The notes beneath the pieces are model-generated. The model ran no database searches and was not told where the DNA came from. It was given only the letters and a program-made list of their open reading frames with translations. Shown piece by piece: positions 41,704-51,831 of a DNA stretch of 64,000 bases. How positions within the stretch are numbered: position 1 is the stretch's first letter; each line of letters begins with the position of its first letter. This stretch comes from Actinomycetota bacterium (GTDB taxonomy: Bacteria; Actinomycetota; Coriobacteriia; Anaerosomatales; Anaerosomataceae): NCBI GenBank assembly GCA_009773565.1, contig WSXY01000002.1, forward strand, positions 292,463-356,462, in the 5' to 3' direction. Position numbers and translations under genes: made by a program.

Positions 41704-41760
41704 TGGACTATCTCCTAACACCGCGCGTCGTGAAGACGGGCGCGAAGGGTGTTGCAATTG

Positions 41761-43980
41761 ATGAAGAGAGACAGCCGTAGTAGTAGTCGTAGCCGTGGAT
41801 CGATTCTCGCGGTGTTGCTTGCCGTATTCGTGTTTTCCTCGCCGCTCAGCGCTTCGGCGGCTTCCTTCACGTTCATGAGTCGCGGATTTGGTCATGGCCT
41901 TGGCATGAGCCAGTACGGGGCCAAGGGCTTTGCCACTGCGGGCTACACGTACGATGTCATTCTCCGTCACTACTACGGCAATCAGGGCACCGACCCCAAG
42001 ACGGTCGTAACCAAATTCACGAGCGAGGCCAGCCGCGACGTGAACGTTGACCGTGCGGCAAACTACGGCACGGGGGGCAACGCCGGGTTCACGAAGGCGT
42101 CGTGGACGCTTCGGCCGGGCATGGTCGGATCCGCGCTTGCGGTCTACGGCTCGGGCGCAGCAACCACGACCGTGGACGGGTGGTCGACGTTCACCGCCGA
42201 GGGCAACACGATCCGGTGGAGGCGACCAAGTGGCGTCGAAACGACGTATTCCGGCACGATCGCGGTCTGGGGCGCCTCTGGTTCGCCGCGTCTCACGCAA
42301 GTCCTCGATGCCGTCGGTATGTACAGCGAGCAGAACATGCGCTTCCGCGGCGAGCTGCGCCTTACCGCCTCGGGTGGGATGATCAAGCTTGTCAACCGGG
42401 TGACGATGCCGGAGTACCTCTACGGCGTGGTGCCCCGCGAGTCGCCGGCTTCGTGGCCGATGGAGGCTCTCAAGGCACAGGCTGTTGCTGCTCGCGGGTA
42501 CGCGCGGACGTCGACGCGCACCGAGTTGTACATCGACACGCGTGATCAGGTCTACGGAGGACACTCGAGCGGCCTGGATCGCACCGCTCCGGAGATGCAC
42601 GAGAACAGCCGCACCAATGATGCGGTCGATCAGACGCTCGGGCGTTGCGTCACCTACAACGGAAAGATCATCCGCACGTACTTCATGTCGACGTCCGGGG
42701 GCTATACCGAAAACAACGAGAGCGTCTGGGGGAGCACGCCGCTCCCGTACCTTCGCGGCGTACCTGATCCTTACGAGGCTTCGGCCGGGTCAGTAAAGCA
42801 CTCCTGGACATACTCGACGTTCACCGATGCCGATGTTCGAAACAGGCTCATAGCGGAGGGAGTCTCCGTGAGCTCGTTGCCAAACCCCATTGCCGGTATT
42901 CGAGGCGGTAGCCGCGGCGTATCCGGTCGTCCGATGCGTATCGAGTTCATCAGCACGACTGGTGCGGTCACCGCAATTGAGGGTAGCACCCAGATGGACC
43001 GGTTCAAGCGAGCCCTGAACTTCGTCGATCGTTGGTTCTACGTGAACTACCGGACGGGCCGCATCGCCGGCGTGGATCGCTATGATACATCGGCCGTGTC
43101 GTCCAAGCGGGTCTTCGGGCCCGCTGCGGCGCAGGCGCGGGCTGTGATTATCGCCAACGGTATGGCGCCGGCTGATGCACTGACCGCGTCCGCCCTTGCA
43201 GGTGCGGTCGGCGGAGCACCGATACTGCTGACCGCCCCGGGTGGACTCTCGACGAGTGTTGCCGCCGAGATCACACGCCTCGGTGTGACGACCGCCTACA
43301 TCGCTGGCGGGACGGGCGTGGTGCCCGCGGCAATCGAGGAGCAACTTCTCAACACGGGCGCGGTGACGCGGGTCATTCGACTTGCGGGATCCGATCGATA
43401 CGGGACCGCGCGGGCAATAGCGGTCGAGGTCAAGCGCCTCAAGGCCGGCACGGAAGTCATCGTCGTGAGCGGTGAGAGCTATGCCGATGCAGTTGCCGCT
43501 TCCGGCTTCGCGTACGCCAAGTCCATCCCGATTGTTTTGGTGCGGACCAAGTCGATCCCGCCTGATTCAGTCGCAGCCCTTGTCGCGCTCGCGCCTACCT
43601 CGTCGCTTGTCATCGGTGGGTCCGGCGTCGTTGGGGATGTGGTGTTGGGCAAGCTGCCCAGTGCGAAGCGGATTGGCGCCGGAATCGATCGCTATGACTC
43701 GGCAAGGCAGCTCGCCATCTATCTGACGACGCAACGCGGGTTCAACTGGGGCAGCGTGTATGTGGCGTCGGGGCCGTCGCTGGTTGACGCGCTGTCCATC
43801 GGGCCGGTCGCAGGTTACAACCAGAATCCGCTGTTGTTTGCGAAACCGTATGAGCTTCCGTCTGCTACGGCACTTGAGCTTACGGCGCGGAAAGGGACGA
43901 TTCTGCATGTGCACATGGCAGGCGGAGAAGGCGCACTTTCCGGGTGGGTGCAGGGCCAGATCGAGTCTGTTCTGGAGTAG
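41761..43980 (+). CDS. Secreted SpoIID/LytB-domain protein with three cell-wall-binding repeats
   Basis: The 739-residue protein has a signal peptide (about 1-34, basic then a hydrophobic stretch ending SASAASF). A GHGLGMSQYGAKGFATAG motif follows at about 44-61, then a SpoIID core (YLYGVVPRESPASWPMEALK, about 218-430). Three cell-wall-binding type 2 repeats occupy the C-terminus, each beginning with a DRYD/DRYG motif (near 440, 545 and 642). SpoIID proteins are lytic transglycosylases of denuded glycan. The GHGxGMSQ motif is normally at the C-terminal end of the domain; here it precedes the core. Starts at 41749 (GTG) and 41752 (TTG) are possible. Confidence 0.88.
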   Translation: MKRDSRSSSRSRGSILAVLLAVFVFSSPLSASAASFTFMSRGFGHGLGMSQYGAKGFATAGYTYDVILRHYYGNQGTDPKTVVTKFTSEASRDVNVDRAANYGTGGNAGFTKASWTLRPGMVGSALAVYGSGAATTTVDGWSTFTAEGNTIRWRRPSGVETTYSGTIAVWGASGSPRLTQVLDAVGMYSEQNMRFRGELRLTASGGMIKLVNRVTMPEYLYGVVPRESPASWPMEALKAQAVAARGYARTSTRTELYIDTRDQVYGGHSSGLDRTAPEMHENSRTNDAVDQTLGRCVTYNGKIIRTYFMSTSGGYTENNESVWGSTPLPYLRGVPDPYEASAGSVKHSWTYSTFTDADVRNRLIAEGVSVSSLPNPIAGIRGGSRGVSGRPMRIEFISTTGAVTAIEGSTQMDRFKRALNFVDRWFYVNYRTGRIAGVDRYDTSAVSSKRVFGPAAAQARAVIIANGMAPADALTASALAGAVGGAPILLTAPGGLSTSVAAEITRLGVTTAYIAGGTGVVPAAIEEQLLNTGAVTRVIRLAGSDRYGTARAIAVEVKRLKAGTEVIVVSGESYADAVAASGFAYAKSIPIVLVRTKSIPPDSVAALVALAPTSSLVIGGSGVVGDVVLGKLPSAKRIGAGIDRYDSARQLAIYLTTQRGFNWGSVYVASGPSLVDALSIGPVAGYNQNPLLFAKPYELPSATALELTARKGTILHVHMAGGEGALSGWVQGQIESVLE

Positions 43981-44109
43981 GACGGCTGCGGTCTCGCCGT
44001 ACGGCGTGCGGCGTTCCGGGCTTCACGCGGGGCGTCAAGCGGCGTGGCGGCTGTGCCGATACATCTAACGTGTGTCGTGCGCCATCCGTCCAGCAAAGGG
44101 TGTCTCAAA

Positions 44110-46392
44110 ATGAAGCGATTCCTCGCTGCGGTTCTGGTGTTCTCGCTCGTTGTCCCGTTTCTTGCGGTCGGTCTGCCCGATTCCGCGTTTGCCGCGTATA
44201 CTCCGCCAGCCTTGAAGGTTGCGTTTGTTCGGTCTACCGCCACCCAGGCCTGGGTTGATTCCTATCACCGGGGCTACGGCGTCTTGTACAAAGAGGACGC
44301 GCTGTACAACTACCTGGTGCGGGCCGGCTGGGATGTGACGTCCATATCCGATGCTGACCTTGAGAATATCGACACGCTGCGCCAGTACGACGTTGTGGTG
44401 CTCATGTGGGTGTTCGCCATGTCGCCCAACGCGGCAAACACGGTGGTTAGATACGTTGGCGAGGGCGGAGGCGTGGTCGTTCCGTATGCGTCGCCTCGCG
44501 TCGCCCCGGGCGTGGGTGGGTCTGAGACCGGGGATCACTGGGTCAGGATCATGAACTATGAGGGCTGGGAATGGGGTCCGCTCTCGGAGGTCTACCAGAC
44601 CATGTTCATCGACGATGTCGGCGCGCTCAAGTACGTCGCACGGCCGACCTGGGGTGATCCGATCGTCACAGGCGCGTCATCGATATTGCAGTCGAGGGGA
44701 CTCGATGCAAGCGATATGAGCCTGTGGCGAAACCAGAACCCGGGCTCATGGATCGAGTATGTGCGGCCGCTCACCGGAAACGTAAATGCGGTGAAATTCA
44801 TGAGCCTCTCGCAGCTTACGGCTCCGAATGTTTCAAACAACTACAACATGAGCAACGGACCAGGCGCGGTTCGATCGAACTATCTCAAGGGACGTTCGGC
44901 GTATTTCTACTTCTCGCCGACCGATTTCATAATCAATCAGGACGGTAGCGGTAATCAGACCTTGCCCACCGGAGTTCGGCAGAGCGATATCGCGGGCGCC
45001 TACATTGAGTCAGCGATCGTGTGGGCTGCCGGTACCGGCGGGCGCCCCGGGGCGCTCATACGGGATGGCAAGACGTATGCGACCATCAACGTTTCGAGTA
45101 GCGGGATCTATGCGAACCATTACATTGCCAACACGGGAAACGTGACGGTCACGGGTACCCTCTACTTTCGCGTGTGGGACCCGTCAGGACGCCTCGTGAA
45201 GCAGGCGGTCCGGTACAAGATCGGTCGTGAGCCGGGTAGCACGTATCGATACTCGCAGTCATATACCACTTCGAGGCTTGCCTCCGGCAGGTACCGTGTT
45301 GAATTTGAATACGCCACGACCTATCCGAAGTACGAGCGCCGCTACGTTGAGTTCGCGAACGTGTACCGCAGCCAGGGAACAGGCATCCCAACCAGCCGCG
45401 ACTATGTGAAGACGACCGGCCCCTTTGTGGTTGACCCGCGGATTACGCGAAGCGCGGGCATCAACAGGTACTCCACGTCGCTTGCCATCGCTGACGCGGC
45501 CGGCGGCTATCCCCGCGCGGGAGGGTATGTCGTGATCGCTGGCGGCGACGGGCCGGACGCCCTTGCGGCATCAAGTATCGCCGGCTCGTACGACGCACCA
45601 CTCATCCTGACCGATGCAACGACACTTTCTGCGGCGACGGATCTGTGGTTGCAGGCGCCGGCAAGGGGCTTCCAGAAAGCAATCATCGTCGGTGGACGGG
45701 GCGCGGTGTCAGATGCCGTGCAGGCGAGGCTCGAGGAGATCTTTGGTGCTGCGGATGTCACCCGCATTGCGGGAGATGATCGCTACAGTACCGCAGCCGC
45801 TGTCGCAGTTGCACTCAAGGAGCGGCTCGGCAGCGCCTATGATGGCGGGATGATCGTGACGAACGGTTCGGCACTCGTCGATGCAGCGGGGGCTAGCGCG
45901 ATCGCATACGGGCGCAGATGGCCGATCCTGTACGTAGGCAGGGACGAGATCCCGACCAGCACCGCTGATGCGATGGCGCAGCTCACTTCTGGCGTTCGGT
46001 CGCCATCCGCCTGGATCGCGGGTGGAACCGGCGTGGTTGGCGACGGGGTCTCGGCGGACATCGCGAGCAGGGGCGTCACCGTGCAGCGTGCGGCCGGAAC
46101 CGATCGCTACGACACCGGCGCGCGGTTCGCTGATCTCGCTACCGCATCGGGCTCGACATGGTCACTTCTTGGCATCGCGTCAGGCGTGAATCTTGCGGAT
46201 GCACTTTGTCTCGGTAGCTACGTTGGGCGTACCGATGGCGTCATACTCCTGACGAATGGTCAGTCACTCCCCACGCCCAGCGCCACCCGCATTCGCGCCC
46301 ACAAGAGCGAGATCGTCACGGTGACGGTCGGCGGCGGATTCGGGGCGGTAGCGGATGATGCCTGTGCGGCAATCTTGAATCTGTTGCCGTGA
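44110..46392 (+). CDS. Secreted protein with three C-terminal cell-wall-binding repeats
   Basis: The 760-residue protein has a signal peptide (about 1-33, ending SAFA-AY). An N-terminal Rossmann-like domain (LKVAFVRSTATQAWVDSY to about 230) resembles secreted glutamine-amidotransferase/ThuA folds. A beta-sandwich stretch follows at about 320-430. Three cell-wall-binding type 2 repeats start near 447, 552 and 655 (NRYST, DRYST, DRYDT). Catalytic residues are not recognisable. It follows the SpoIID-like gene by 129 bases, where I see no gene. Start chosen at ATG 44110; an upstream GTG at 44044 is not supported. Confidence 0.82.
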   Translation: MKRFLAAVLVFSLVVPFLAVGLPDSAFAAYTPPALKVAFVRSTATQAWVDSYHRGYGVLYKEDALYNYLVRAGWDVTSISDADLENIDTLRQYDVVVLMWVFAMSPNAANTVVRYVGEGGGVVVPYASPRVAPGVGGSETGDHWVRIMNYEGWEWGPLSEVYQTMFIDDVGALKYVARPTWGDPIVTGASSILQSRGLDASDMSLWRNQNPGSWIEYVRPLTGNVNAVKFMSLSQLTAPNVSNNYNMSNGPGAVRSNYLKGRSAYFYFSPTDFIINQDGSGNQTLPTGVRQSDIAGAYIESAIVWAAGTGGRPGALIRDGKTYATINVSSSGIYANHYIANTGNVTVTGTLYFRVWDPSGRLVKQAVRYKIGREPGSTYRYSQSYTTSRLASGRYRVEFEYATTYPKYERRYVEFANVYRSQGTGIPTSRDYVKTTGPFVVDPRITRSAGINRYSTSLAIADAAGGYPRAGGYVVIAGGDGPDALAASSIAGSYDAPLILTDATTLSAATDLWLQAPARGFQKAIIVGGRGAVSDAVQARLEEIFGAADVTRIAGDDRYSTAAAVAVALKERLGSAYDGGMIVTNGSALVDAAGASAIAYGRRWPILYVGRDEIPTSTADAMAQLTSGVRSPSAWIAGGTGVVGDGVSADIASRGVTVQRAAGTDRYDTGARFADLATASGSTWSLLGIASGVNLADALCLGSYVGRTDGVILLTNGQSLPTPSATRIRAHKSEIVTVTVGGGFGAVADDACAAILNLLP

Positions 46393-46430
46393 CGTAGCCT
46401 GGCAGTGTCGCGTTGCCCCGAGGCGGTGGA

Positions 46431-46436
46431 TATACT
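46431..46436 (+). promoter_or_regulatory. Candidate -10 of the DUF4330 gene
   Basis: TATACT lies 63 bases before the GTG at 46499. No convincing -35 box is present. Confidence 0.35.
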
Positions 46437-46498
46437 ACCGTAGTTAGTTCGGCGGCTTCGCCGACATACCCCTGACTGCCCTCGTGTGTGGAGGAACC

Positions 46499-46996
46499 GT
46501 GAAACTGCTCGATGAGAAGAATCGCATCTTCGGCATCGTGAATCCCGTCGATCTTGTCGCGATCATGCTGGCCGTGCTGGTTGTGTTTGTGCTTGCAGCA
46601 GTGCTCTTTGGGAAGACCCCGACGGGGTCCATGACGTCGGCTGGCGAGGATACGATTGAGATCGTCTTGAAGGGCACCGTGCCCGTGTATGCCGACTATC
46701 AGTTCAAGGCGGGTCAGGAGATCAGCCGTGTCAGCGGGGCTGGAGTCATGGGCACTGTCACAACCTTCACCGTTGTTCCGGCAATCAAAGAGGCGTACAC
46801 ATCGGAAGGCGTCGGGATTGAGGCGGTAAGTCCAATTTCATCAGAAATCACGCTGGTTGTTCGCGGCACGGGTTCGATTACAGACGTCGGTGCAAGCATC
46901 GGGGCCGAGCGGATTCGCCAGAACCAGACGTTTGATGCGCAGATGCCGCACTTCCAGATGCCCGTCTCCGTGGTTTCGGTCAGGCAGGTCGACTGA
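46499..46996 (+). CDS. DUF4330 family membrane-anchored protein
   Basis: The 165-residue protein begins with the typical KLLDEKNRIFGIVNPVDL, then has one membrane helix (VAIMLAVLVVFVLAAVLFG) and an extracytoplasmic beta-rich domain. The GTG at 46499 follows GGAGG. It is coupled by a TGATG overlap to the O-antigen-ligase-like gene. Function unknown; the position suggests a role in polymer export or ligation. Confidence 0.8.
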   Translation: MKLLDEKNRIFGIVNPVDLVAIMLAVLVVFVLAAVLFGKTPTGSMTSAGEDTIEIVLKGTVPVYADYQFKAGQEISRVSGAGVMGTVTTFTVVPAIKEAYTSEGVGIEAVSPISSEITLVVRGTGSITDVGASIGAERIRQNQTFDAQMPHFQMPVSVVSVRQVD

Positions 46997-48477
46997 TGCT
47001 CGAGCGCTCATCGAGCTCGAGTTGGGCAGGTTGGCTCGCTCTTGTGGGTACGGCGTTCGTTCTCGTGTTCGCACCACTGTATCCGGGTCGCATCACACTT
47101 GCGGGCATTCCTCTCGACACGGTTATTCTGACGGTTCCAATCGCGATTCTCTTCGGGATTCCGCTACTGGCGCGTATCGGCCCCGAGGGGTTTCCGAGAA
47201 TCGGTATTGAGTTGCCGGCAATCGTCTTCCTTGGCTGGGCCCTTCTCAGTGCAGTATTTACAGGTGCGCAGGCTTCCGTCATCGCGACATGGGTACGCTA
47301 TGCGTCGTACTTGATGCTGGTCTGTGTTGTTGCGGCGGTCGCTGTGGATCCCGCCCGCCGGCGAATGATGCTCTGGATTCTTGTGATCGTCGGTTCTGTT
47401 ACGGTCGTGCACGGATTCTGGCAGTACGTGAACCCGACCGTCTATATCGGTATGGATGGGCTTGATACCAGTGTTGCCACTCGCGTCTTTGCGACATTCG
47501 AGAACCCTAACTTCTACGCGGAGTTCTTGGTTTTGGTCTTTGCGGTCACACTCGCGCTTGTGTTCGCTGAGAAGGGCGTGCTGCGCTATATAGCGATTGT
47601 CCTACTTGTAGCGCAGGCGATGGCACTCTTGCTCACGTACACGCGCGGTAGCTGGCTTGCACTTGCACTCGGGCTTGGAATCGTCGTGCTTATGATTGAT
47701 GCAAGACTGATCTGGCCTTTCGTGCTCTCCGGGGCAGCCATCGTGCCCTTTGTTCCCGGAGTCCTCGACAGGGTGGCTTCGATCTTTTCGCTCGAGGGCA
47801 CAGCGAGCTTTCGGCTGAAGCTCTGGGAAGTCGCAGGTGAGTCAATTGCGGAACGGCCGCTCTTTGGCGCCGGGCTCGGCCGTTTCTACGACGCATTTAG
47901 AGCCACGGTGCTTTCGCATCCCGAAATCACCCTTGGCTATCTCAGTTACGGTGCACACAATTCGTACTTTCAGCTTGCCGCCGAAGTGGGCATCCTGGGT
48001 GGCATCGCGTTCGCGTGGATGGTCTTCGGGTCGTGTCGCATGGGAGCTTTCTACAATATGCGGATGGCCGGCGATATGCGCTCCCGCCTCGTGAACGCGG
48101 CACTCACCGCCGGACTTGTGGCGTTTGCAGTCAATGCGTTTACCAGCAACGCCTTCCAGCACCCGCGCGGCGCCGTCTTCTTCTTCGTACTTGTGGGAAT
48201 TCAGGCAGGAGTCGGGGCGGAGTTTTGGAGTTCGCCTGCAGTCGCTCGCGTGCGCGTTCGCAAGGCCGGAACGGCCTGGGCCACATCCTATGCGGCGCGT
48301 GTCTACGGAAGCATCGAGGGTGTGGTGGGAGCGATGCTCCACACAAGCGTTACCCGCTGGCTCCTCGCGCATGAGCCGATTGGTGGCGGGCGACTGCTGG
48401 CCACGAGTCGCGTTGCACGGGTAGTCATCGGAGAGGGCTCCGCCGGGCGAGGCGAGGCCCTACCAGGGGATGGGTAG
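46996..48477 (+). CDS. O-antigen ligase family protein
   Basis: The 493-residue polytopic membrane protein has about eleven helices. The Wzy_C/WaaL-type region includes FENPNFYAEFLVLVFAV, LLTYTRGSWLALALGL and the periplasmic loop ERPLFGAGLGRFYDAF with AHNSYFQLAAEVG. A cytoplasmic tail of about 90 residues follows. It likely polymerises or ligates a surface glycan. The next gene is a glycosyltransferase 6 bases downstream. Confidence 0.87.
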   Translation: MLERSSSSSWAGWLALVGTAFVLVFAPLYPGRITLAGIPLDTVILTVPIAILFGIPLLARIGPEGFPRIGIELPAIVFLGWALLSAVFTGAQASVIATWVRYASYLMLVCVVAAVAVDPARRRMMLWILVIVGSVTVVHGFWQYVNPTVYIGMDGLDTSVATRVFATFENPNFYAEFLVLVFAVTLALVFAEKGVLRYIAIVLLVAQAMALLLTYTRGSWLALALGLGIVVLMIDARLIWPFVLSGAAIVPFVPGVLDRVASIFSLEGTASFRLKLWEVAGESIAERPLFGAGLGRFYDAFRATVLSHPEITLGYLSYGAHNSYFQLAAEVGILGGIAFAWMVFGSCRMGAFYNMRMAGDMRSRLVNAALTAGLVAFAVNAFTSNAFQHPRGAVFFFVLVGIQAGVGAEFWSSPAVARVRVRKAGTAWATSYAARVYGSIEGVVGAMLHTSVTRWLLAHEPIGGGRLLATSRVARVVIGEGSAGRGEALPGDG

Positions 48478-48483
48478 CGGCTC

Positions 48484-49611
48484 ATGCATCCAAACCCCGA
48501 AACAGCATCTCCAGCGCAGCGCCTACTGGTCGTCTCCAATATGTGGCCAAGCGAGAAGAACCCCGTATTCGGTGTCTTCGTTGCGAGGCACGTGCAGGCG
48601 TTGCGAATGCAGGGCGCCGAGGTGCAGGTCGTAGCCAATACCGATGCGCGAACTGGTCGAGTTGCCGCCGCGCGGAAGTACTTCTCGCTGCTCATTCGGG
48701 CCGTTGCCGCCGCCAGGAGAGGCCGGTTCGATGCTGTTGTCGGCCACTACCTGTATCCCACGGCAGCGATCGCTCGATTCATCGCGAGTATGGCCGACGT
48801 GCCGCTCGTTCTGGTCGCACACGGGAGTGATACGCAGTCGGTCGGTCGCGCGGACTTCTTCGGGCGAAAGGGCCGAGAGGCACTCTCCGCCGCGGCGCTC
48901 GTCGTCACGGTCTCGACGGCGCTTCGCGACAACCTTCGTGAGAGGAATCTCCTGCCCGTCGGAGTGCAGTCCGCGGTCATCAATATGGGAGTGGATGACA
49001 CGGTCTTCTTTCCGCGTGCGTCTGCTCGCGAGCAGCTTTGTGGCGACGCCGATGAGCGGGTGGTCTTGTTCGCGGGGAATCTCGTGAAGTCCAAGGGGAT
49101 CGACCTGCTCCTCGAGGCGTTCTTCAGCCTTCTCGACGCCGATTCTGCGGATCGACTCATCCTTGTCGGCGAAGGGCCGCTACGTGGGTGGATCGAGCAG
49201 CGTATCTCTGACGTTACGGTGCGCGAAGGCCGTCCCGATCCGGCGCAACGAGTCACGCTGACCGGCCGCCTGCACCAGCACGATCTCGCGCTTTGGATGG
49301 CTGCTGCGGATGTCTTCGTATTACCGAGTCGCACAGAGGGGCTCGGGTTGGTGCTCCTCGAGGCGATGGCCTGCGGTACGCCGTGTGTCGCAAGCCGTGT
49401 CGGCGGCATTCCCGAGGTGCTCGATGCGCCAGCATGTGGTCGGCTTGTGTCACCCGATGATGCGGGTGCCCTCGCCGGTGCGATTGCCGAGGTGCTCGTC
49501 TCGGGCAAGGACTCATTCGGGGAGGCGTGCATCGTGCAGGCTTCACACCATAGCGTCACCGCCAAGGCGCTCGAGATGATCCAGGCGATAGAAGGGGTGA
49601 TCCGACGGTGA
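48484..49611 (+). CDS. Glycosyltransferase family 4
   Basis: The 375-residue GT-B protein has an N-terminal NMWPSEKNPVFGVFVARHV and a C-terminal nucleotide-sugar site. The site includes FAGNLVKSKGIDLLLEAF and the EX7E-like run TEGLGLVLLEAMACGTPCVA. It overlaps punA by four bases (GTGA). Donor and acceptor are not readable. Confidence 0.9.
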   Translation: MHPNPETASPAQRLLVVSNMWPSEKNPVFGVFVARHVQALRMQGAEVQVVANTDARTGRVAAARKYFSLLIRAVAAARRGRFDAVVGHYLYPTAAIARFIASMADVPLVLVAHGSDTQSVGRADFFGRKGREALSAAALVVTVSTALRDNLRERNLLPVGVQSAVINMGVDDTVFFPRASAREQLCGDADERVVLFAGNLVKSKGIDLLLEAFFSLLDADSADRLILVGEGPLRGWIEQRISDVTVREGRPDPAQRVTLTGRLHQHDLALWMAAADVFVLPSRTEGLGLVLLEAMACGTPCVASRVGGIPEVLDAPACGRLVSPDDAGALAGAIAEVLVSGKDSFGEACIVQASHHSVTAKALEMIQAIEGVIRR

Positions 49612-50444
49612 TCGACATGAAGGCGGAAGCGAAGGCGCGCTTTGACGCGACGGTGGCGGCAGCCGACGCCTTGCGTGCGGCGAGTGGTGGCGTGACCCCG
49701 CGAGTGCTGGTCATCCTCGGCAGCGGGCTTGATGGCGTTGTGGGAGAGACCCGTGTCGTTTCGACGCTGTCGTTTGCTGACGTTCCCGGATTTCCGCCTC
49801 CCACGGTGGAGGGCCACGCCGGTCGGTTTGTGTTTGGCTACGCCGGTGAGACGCCAATCCTCATCATGCAGGGCAGGGTTCATCTGTACGAGGGGCATTC
49901 ACCTGAGGTCGTTGCGCTGTACATGCGCGCGGCGCGCCTACTAGGCGCCTCTACGTTGGTTGTGACAAACGCTGCAGGCGGCGTGAATCCGGCCTATCAG
50001 CCCGGCGAGATCATGCTTATCGAGGACCACATCAACCTTACGTTCACGAGCCCGCTTGTGGGCCCGAATGCCGATGAGTTCGGTCCGCGCTTTCCGGCGA
50101 TGGTGGGCGCCTACACTCCGGAGCTGCGGGAGCGCGCCAGGGCGATTGCGACCGACCTTGGCATCCCGATTCGCGAGGGTGTCTACGCGGGCCTCCTCGG
50201 GCCCGCCTACGAAACGCCTGCCGAGGTTGCGATGATTCAAACCCTTGGTGCGGATGCGGTCGGTATGTCGACGGTGCCCGAAGTCATCGTGGCGGTGCAT
50301 GCGGGTATGCGAGTTCTCGGATTCTCGCTGGTGACGAACGTAGCCGCCGGGAGCGTGCACGGTCATGAGGAAGTGCTCGCAGCATCTGCTGCGGCAGCGC
50401 CTACACTTGCCCGGCTCGTCGCTGGTATACTTACGACTCTCTGA
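49608..50444 (+). CDS. punA: Purine-nucleoside phosphorylase I
   Basis: The 278-residue trimeric-class PNP cleaves purine nucleosides with phosphate. Motifs seen are ILGSGLDGVVGE, GRVHLYEGHSPEVVA, VTNAAGGVNPAYQPG, GPAYETPAEVAM and the purine-binding VTNVAAG with Asn. The Asn and GMSTVPEV favour PNP over methylthioadenosine phosphorylase, but the mtnA neighbour leaves the latter possible. It starts with GTG in the glycosyltransferase stop. Confidence 0.92.
   Translation: MIDMKAEAKARFDATVAAADALRAASGGVTPRVLVILGSGLDGVVGETRVVSTLSFADVPGFPPPTVEGHAGRFVFGYAGETPILIMQGRVHLYEGHSPEVVALYMRAARLLGASTLVVTNAAGGVNPAYQPGEIMLIEDHINLTFTSPLVGPNADEFGPRFPAMVGAYTPELRERARAIATDLGIPIREGVYAGLLGPAYETPAEVAMIQTLGADAVGMSTVPEVIVAVHAGMRVLGFSLVTNVAAGSVHGHEEVLAASAAAAPTLARLVAGILTTL
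50423..50431 (+). promoter_or_regulatory. Extended -10 for ahcY
   Basis: TGGTATACT is a perfect extended -10 inside the end of punA, 73 bases before the ahcY ATG. The leader 50438-50504 shows no SAH riboswitch consensus. Confidence 0.5.
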
Positions 50445-50504
50445 TGAATACGCGGCGCCGTTTTGCGCGCCTCCCGGTTGAATGACTCGAAAGGAGCACT
50501 TTCA

Positions 50505-51764
50505 ATGAAGCATCACGTGAAAGACCCATCGCTCGCGGCGGCAGGCAAGGCGCGCATCGAGTGGGCCGACAAGGATATGCCGGTTCTCGCAAGCATCCGC
50601 GAGCGTTTTGAAGCGGAGAAGCCGCTCAAGGGCATCCGCATCGCCGCGTGCCTGCACGTCACCACCGAGACCGCGAACCTCATGCGTACGCTCAAGGCCG
50701 GCGGCGCCGAGTGCGTCCTCTGTGCGAGCAACCCGCTTTCGACCCAGGATGACGTCGCGGCCGCGCTCGTGAGCGAGTACGGCATCAGCACGTACGCCAT
50801 CAAGGGCGAGGACACCGAGAGCTACTACGCGCACATCGACGCCGCGATCGCCTTCAAGCCGCAGATCACGATGGACGACGGCGCGGACGTCGTCGGCCGC
50901 ATCCACGCCGAGTTCCCCGAGGCGCTCACGGGCATCCTCGGCGGCACCGAGGAGACGACCACGGGCGTCATCCGTCTCGCAGCCATGGCCGATGACGAGG
51001 CGCTCAAGTACCCGATCATCGCCGTCAACGAGGCGAACACGAAGCACCTCTTCGACAACCGCTACGGTACCGGCCAGTCGACCATCGACGGCATCATCCG
51101 CGCCACGAACCGCCTCATCGCAGGACGCACCGTCGTTGTCACCGGCTACGGCTGGTGCGGCCGCGGTGCCGCGATGCGCGCTGACGGTCTCGGCGGCAAC
51201 GTCGTCATCTGCGAGGTCGACCCGCTCAAGGCCCTTGAGGCCGTCATGGACGGCTACCGCGTCATGCCCTCGATCGAGGCTGCCAAGATCGCCGACATCT
51301 GGATCACCGTCACGGGCGACCTGCACGTCATCGGCCGCGAGCACTTCGAGGTCATGAAGGACGGCGCGATCATCTGCAACTCCGGTCACTTCAACGTGGA
51401 GATCGACATTCCCGCGCTGCGCGAGTACGCGGTTTCCGAGCGCGAAGTGCGCCCGCTCGTCGAGGAGTTCACGTTTGCCGATGGCCGCCAGGTCTTCCTT
51501 CTCGCCGACGGTCGCCTCGTGAACCTCTCATGCGCCGAGGGCCATCCCGCCTCGGTTATGGATATGAGTTTCGCCAACCAGGCGCTCTGTGCCGAGTTCA
51601 TGGTCGAGAACTGTGTCGACATGGAAGCCGGTGTGTACGAGGTTCCTCAGGAGATTGACGAGGAAATCGCCGCGCTCAAGCTGGCCGCGATGGGTGTCGA
51701 GATTGATGTGCTGACCGAGGAGCAGGAGAAGTATCTGAGCTCATGGCAGGAAGGCACCGTCTAG
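50505..51764 (+). CDS. ahcY: Adenosylhomocysteinase
   Basis: The 419-residue NAD-dependent enzyme hydrolyses S-adenosylhomocysteine. Visible are the substrate residues in [27 protein letters not shown], the NAD motif [13 protein letters not shown] and [12 protein letters not shown]. It is the shorter bacterial/archaeal form. The ATG at 50505 follows AAGGAG. It regenerates adenosine and homocysteine; punA and mtnA beside it handle related adenine salvage. Confidence 0.96.
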   Translation: MKHHVKDPSLAAAGKARIEWADKDMPVLASIRERFEAEKPLKGIRIAACLHVTTETANLMRTLKAGGAECVLCASNPLSTQDDVAAALVSEYGISTYAIKGEDTESYYAHIDAAIAFKPQITMDDGADVVGRIHAEFPEALTGILGGTEETTTGVIRLAAMADDEALKYPIIAVNEANTKHLFDNRYGTGQSTIDGIIRATNRLIAGRTVVVTGYGWCGRGAAMRADGLGGNVVICEVDPLKALEAVMDGYRVMPSIEAAKIADIWITVTGDLHVIGREHFEVMKDGAIICNSGHFNVEIDIPALREYAVSEREVRPLVEEFTFADGRQVFLLADGRLVNLSCAEGHPASVMDMSFANQALCAEFMVENCVDMEAGVYEVPQEIDEEIAALKLAAMGVEIDVLTEEQEKYLSSWQEGTV

Positions 51765-51781
51765 GATTGTTCGGACCACAT

Positions 51782-51812
51782 CGGGCCGGCGGGAAACTGC
51801 CGGCCCGTGTTC
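51782..51812 (+). terminator. Hairpin between ahcY and mtnA
   Basis: A 9-bp GC stem (51782-51790 with 51799-51807) is followed by TGTTC. It is probably a terminator or attenuator. Confidence 0.6.
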
Positions 51813-51831
51813 GTATCAGGGGAGAGGGCGC

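Noticed and set aside
40963-42600. 545-residue minus-strand frame
   Set aside because: Antisense to the LCP and SpoIID-like genes; no motif.
50432-50504. SAH riboswitch before ahcY
   Set aside because: The leader is short and lacks the consensus helices.
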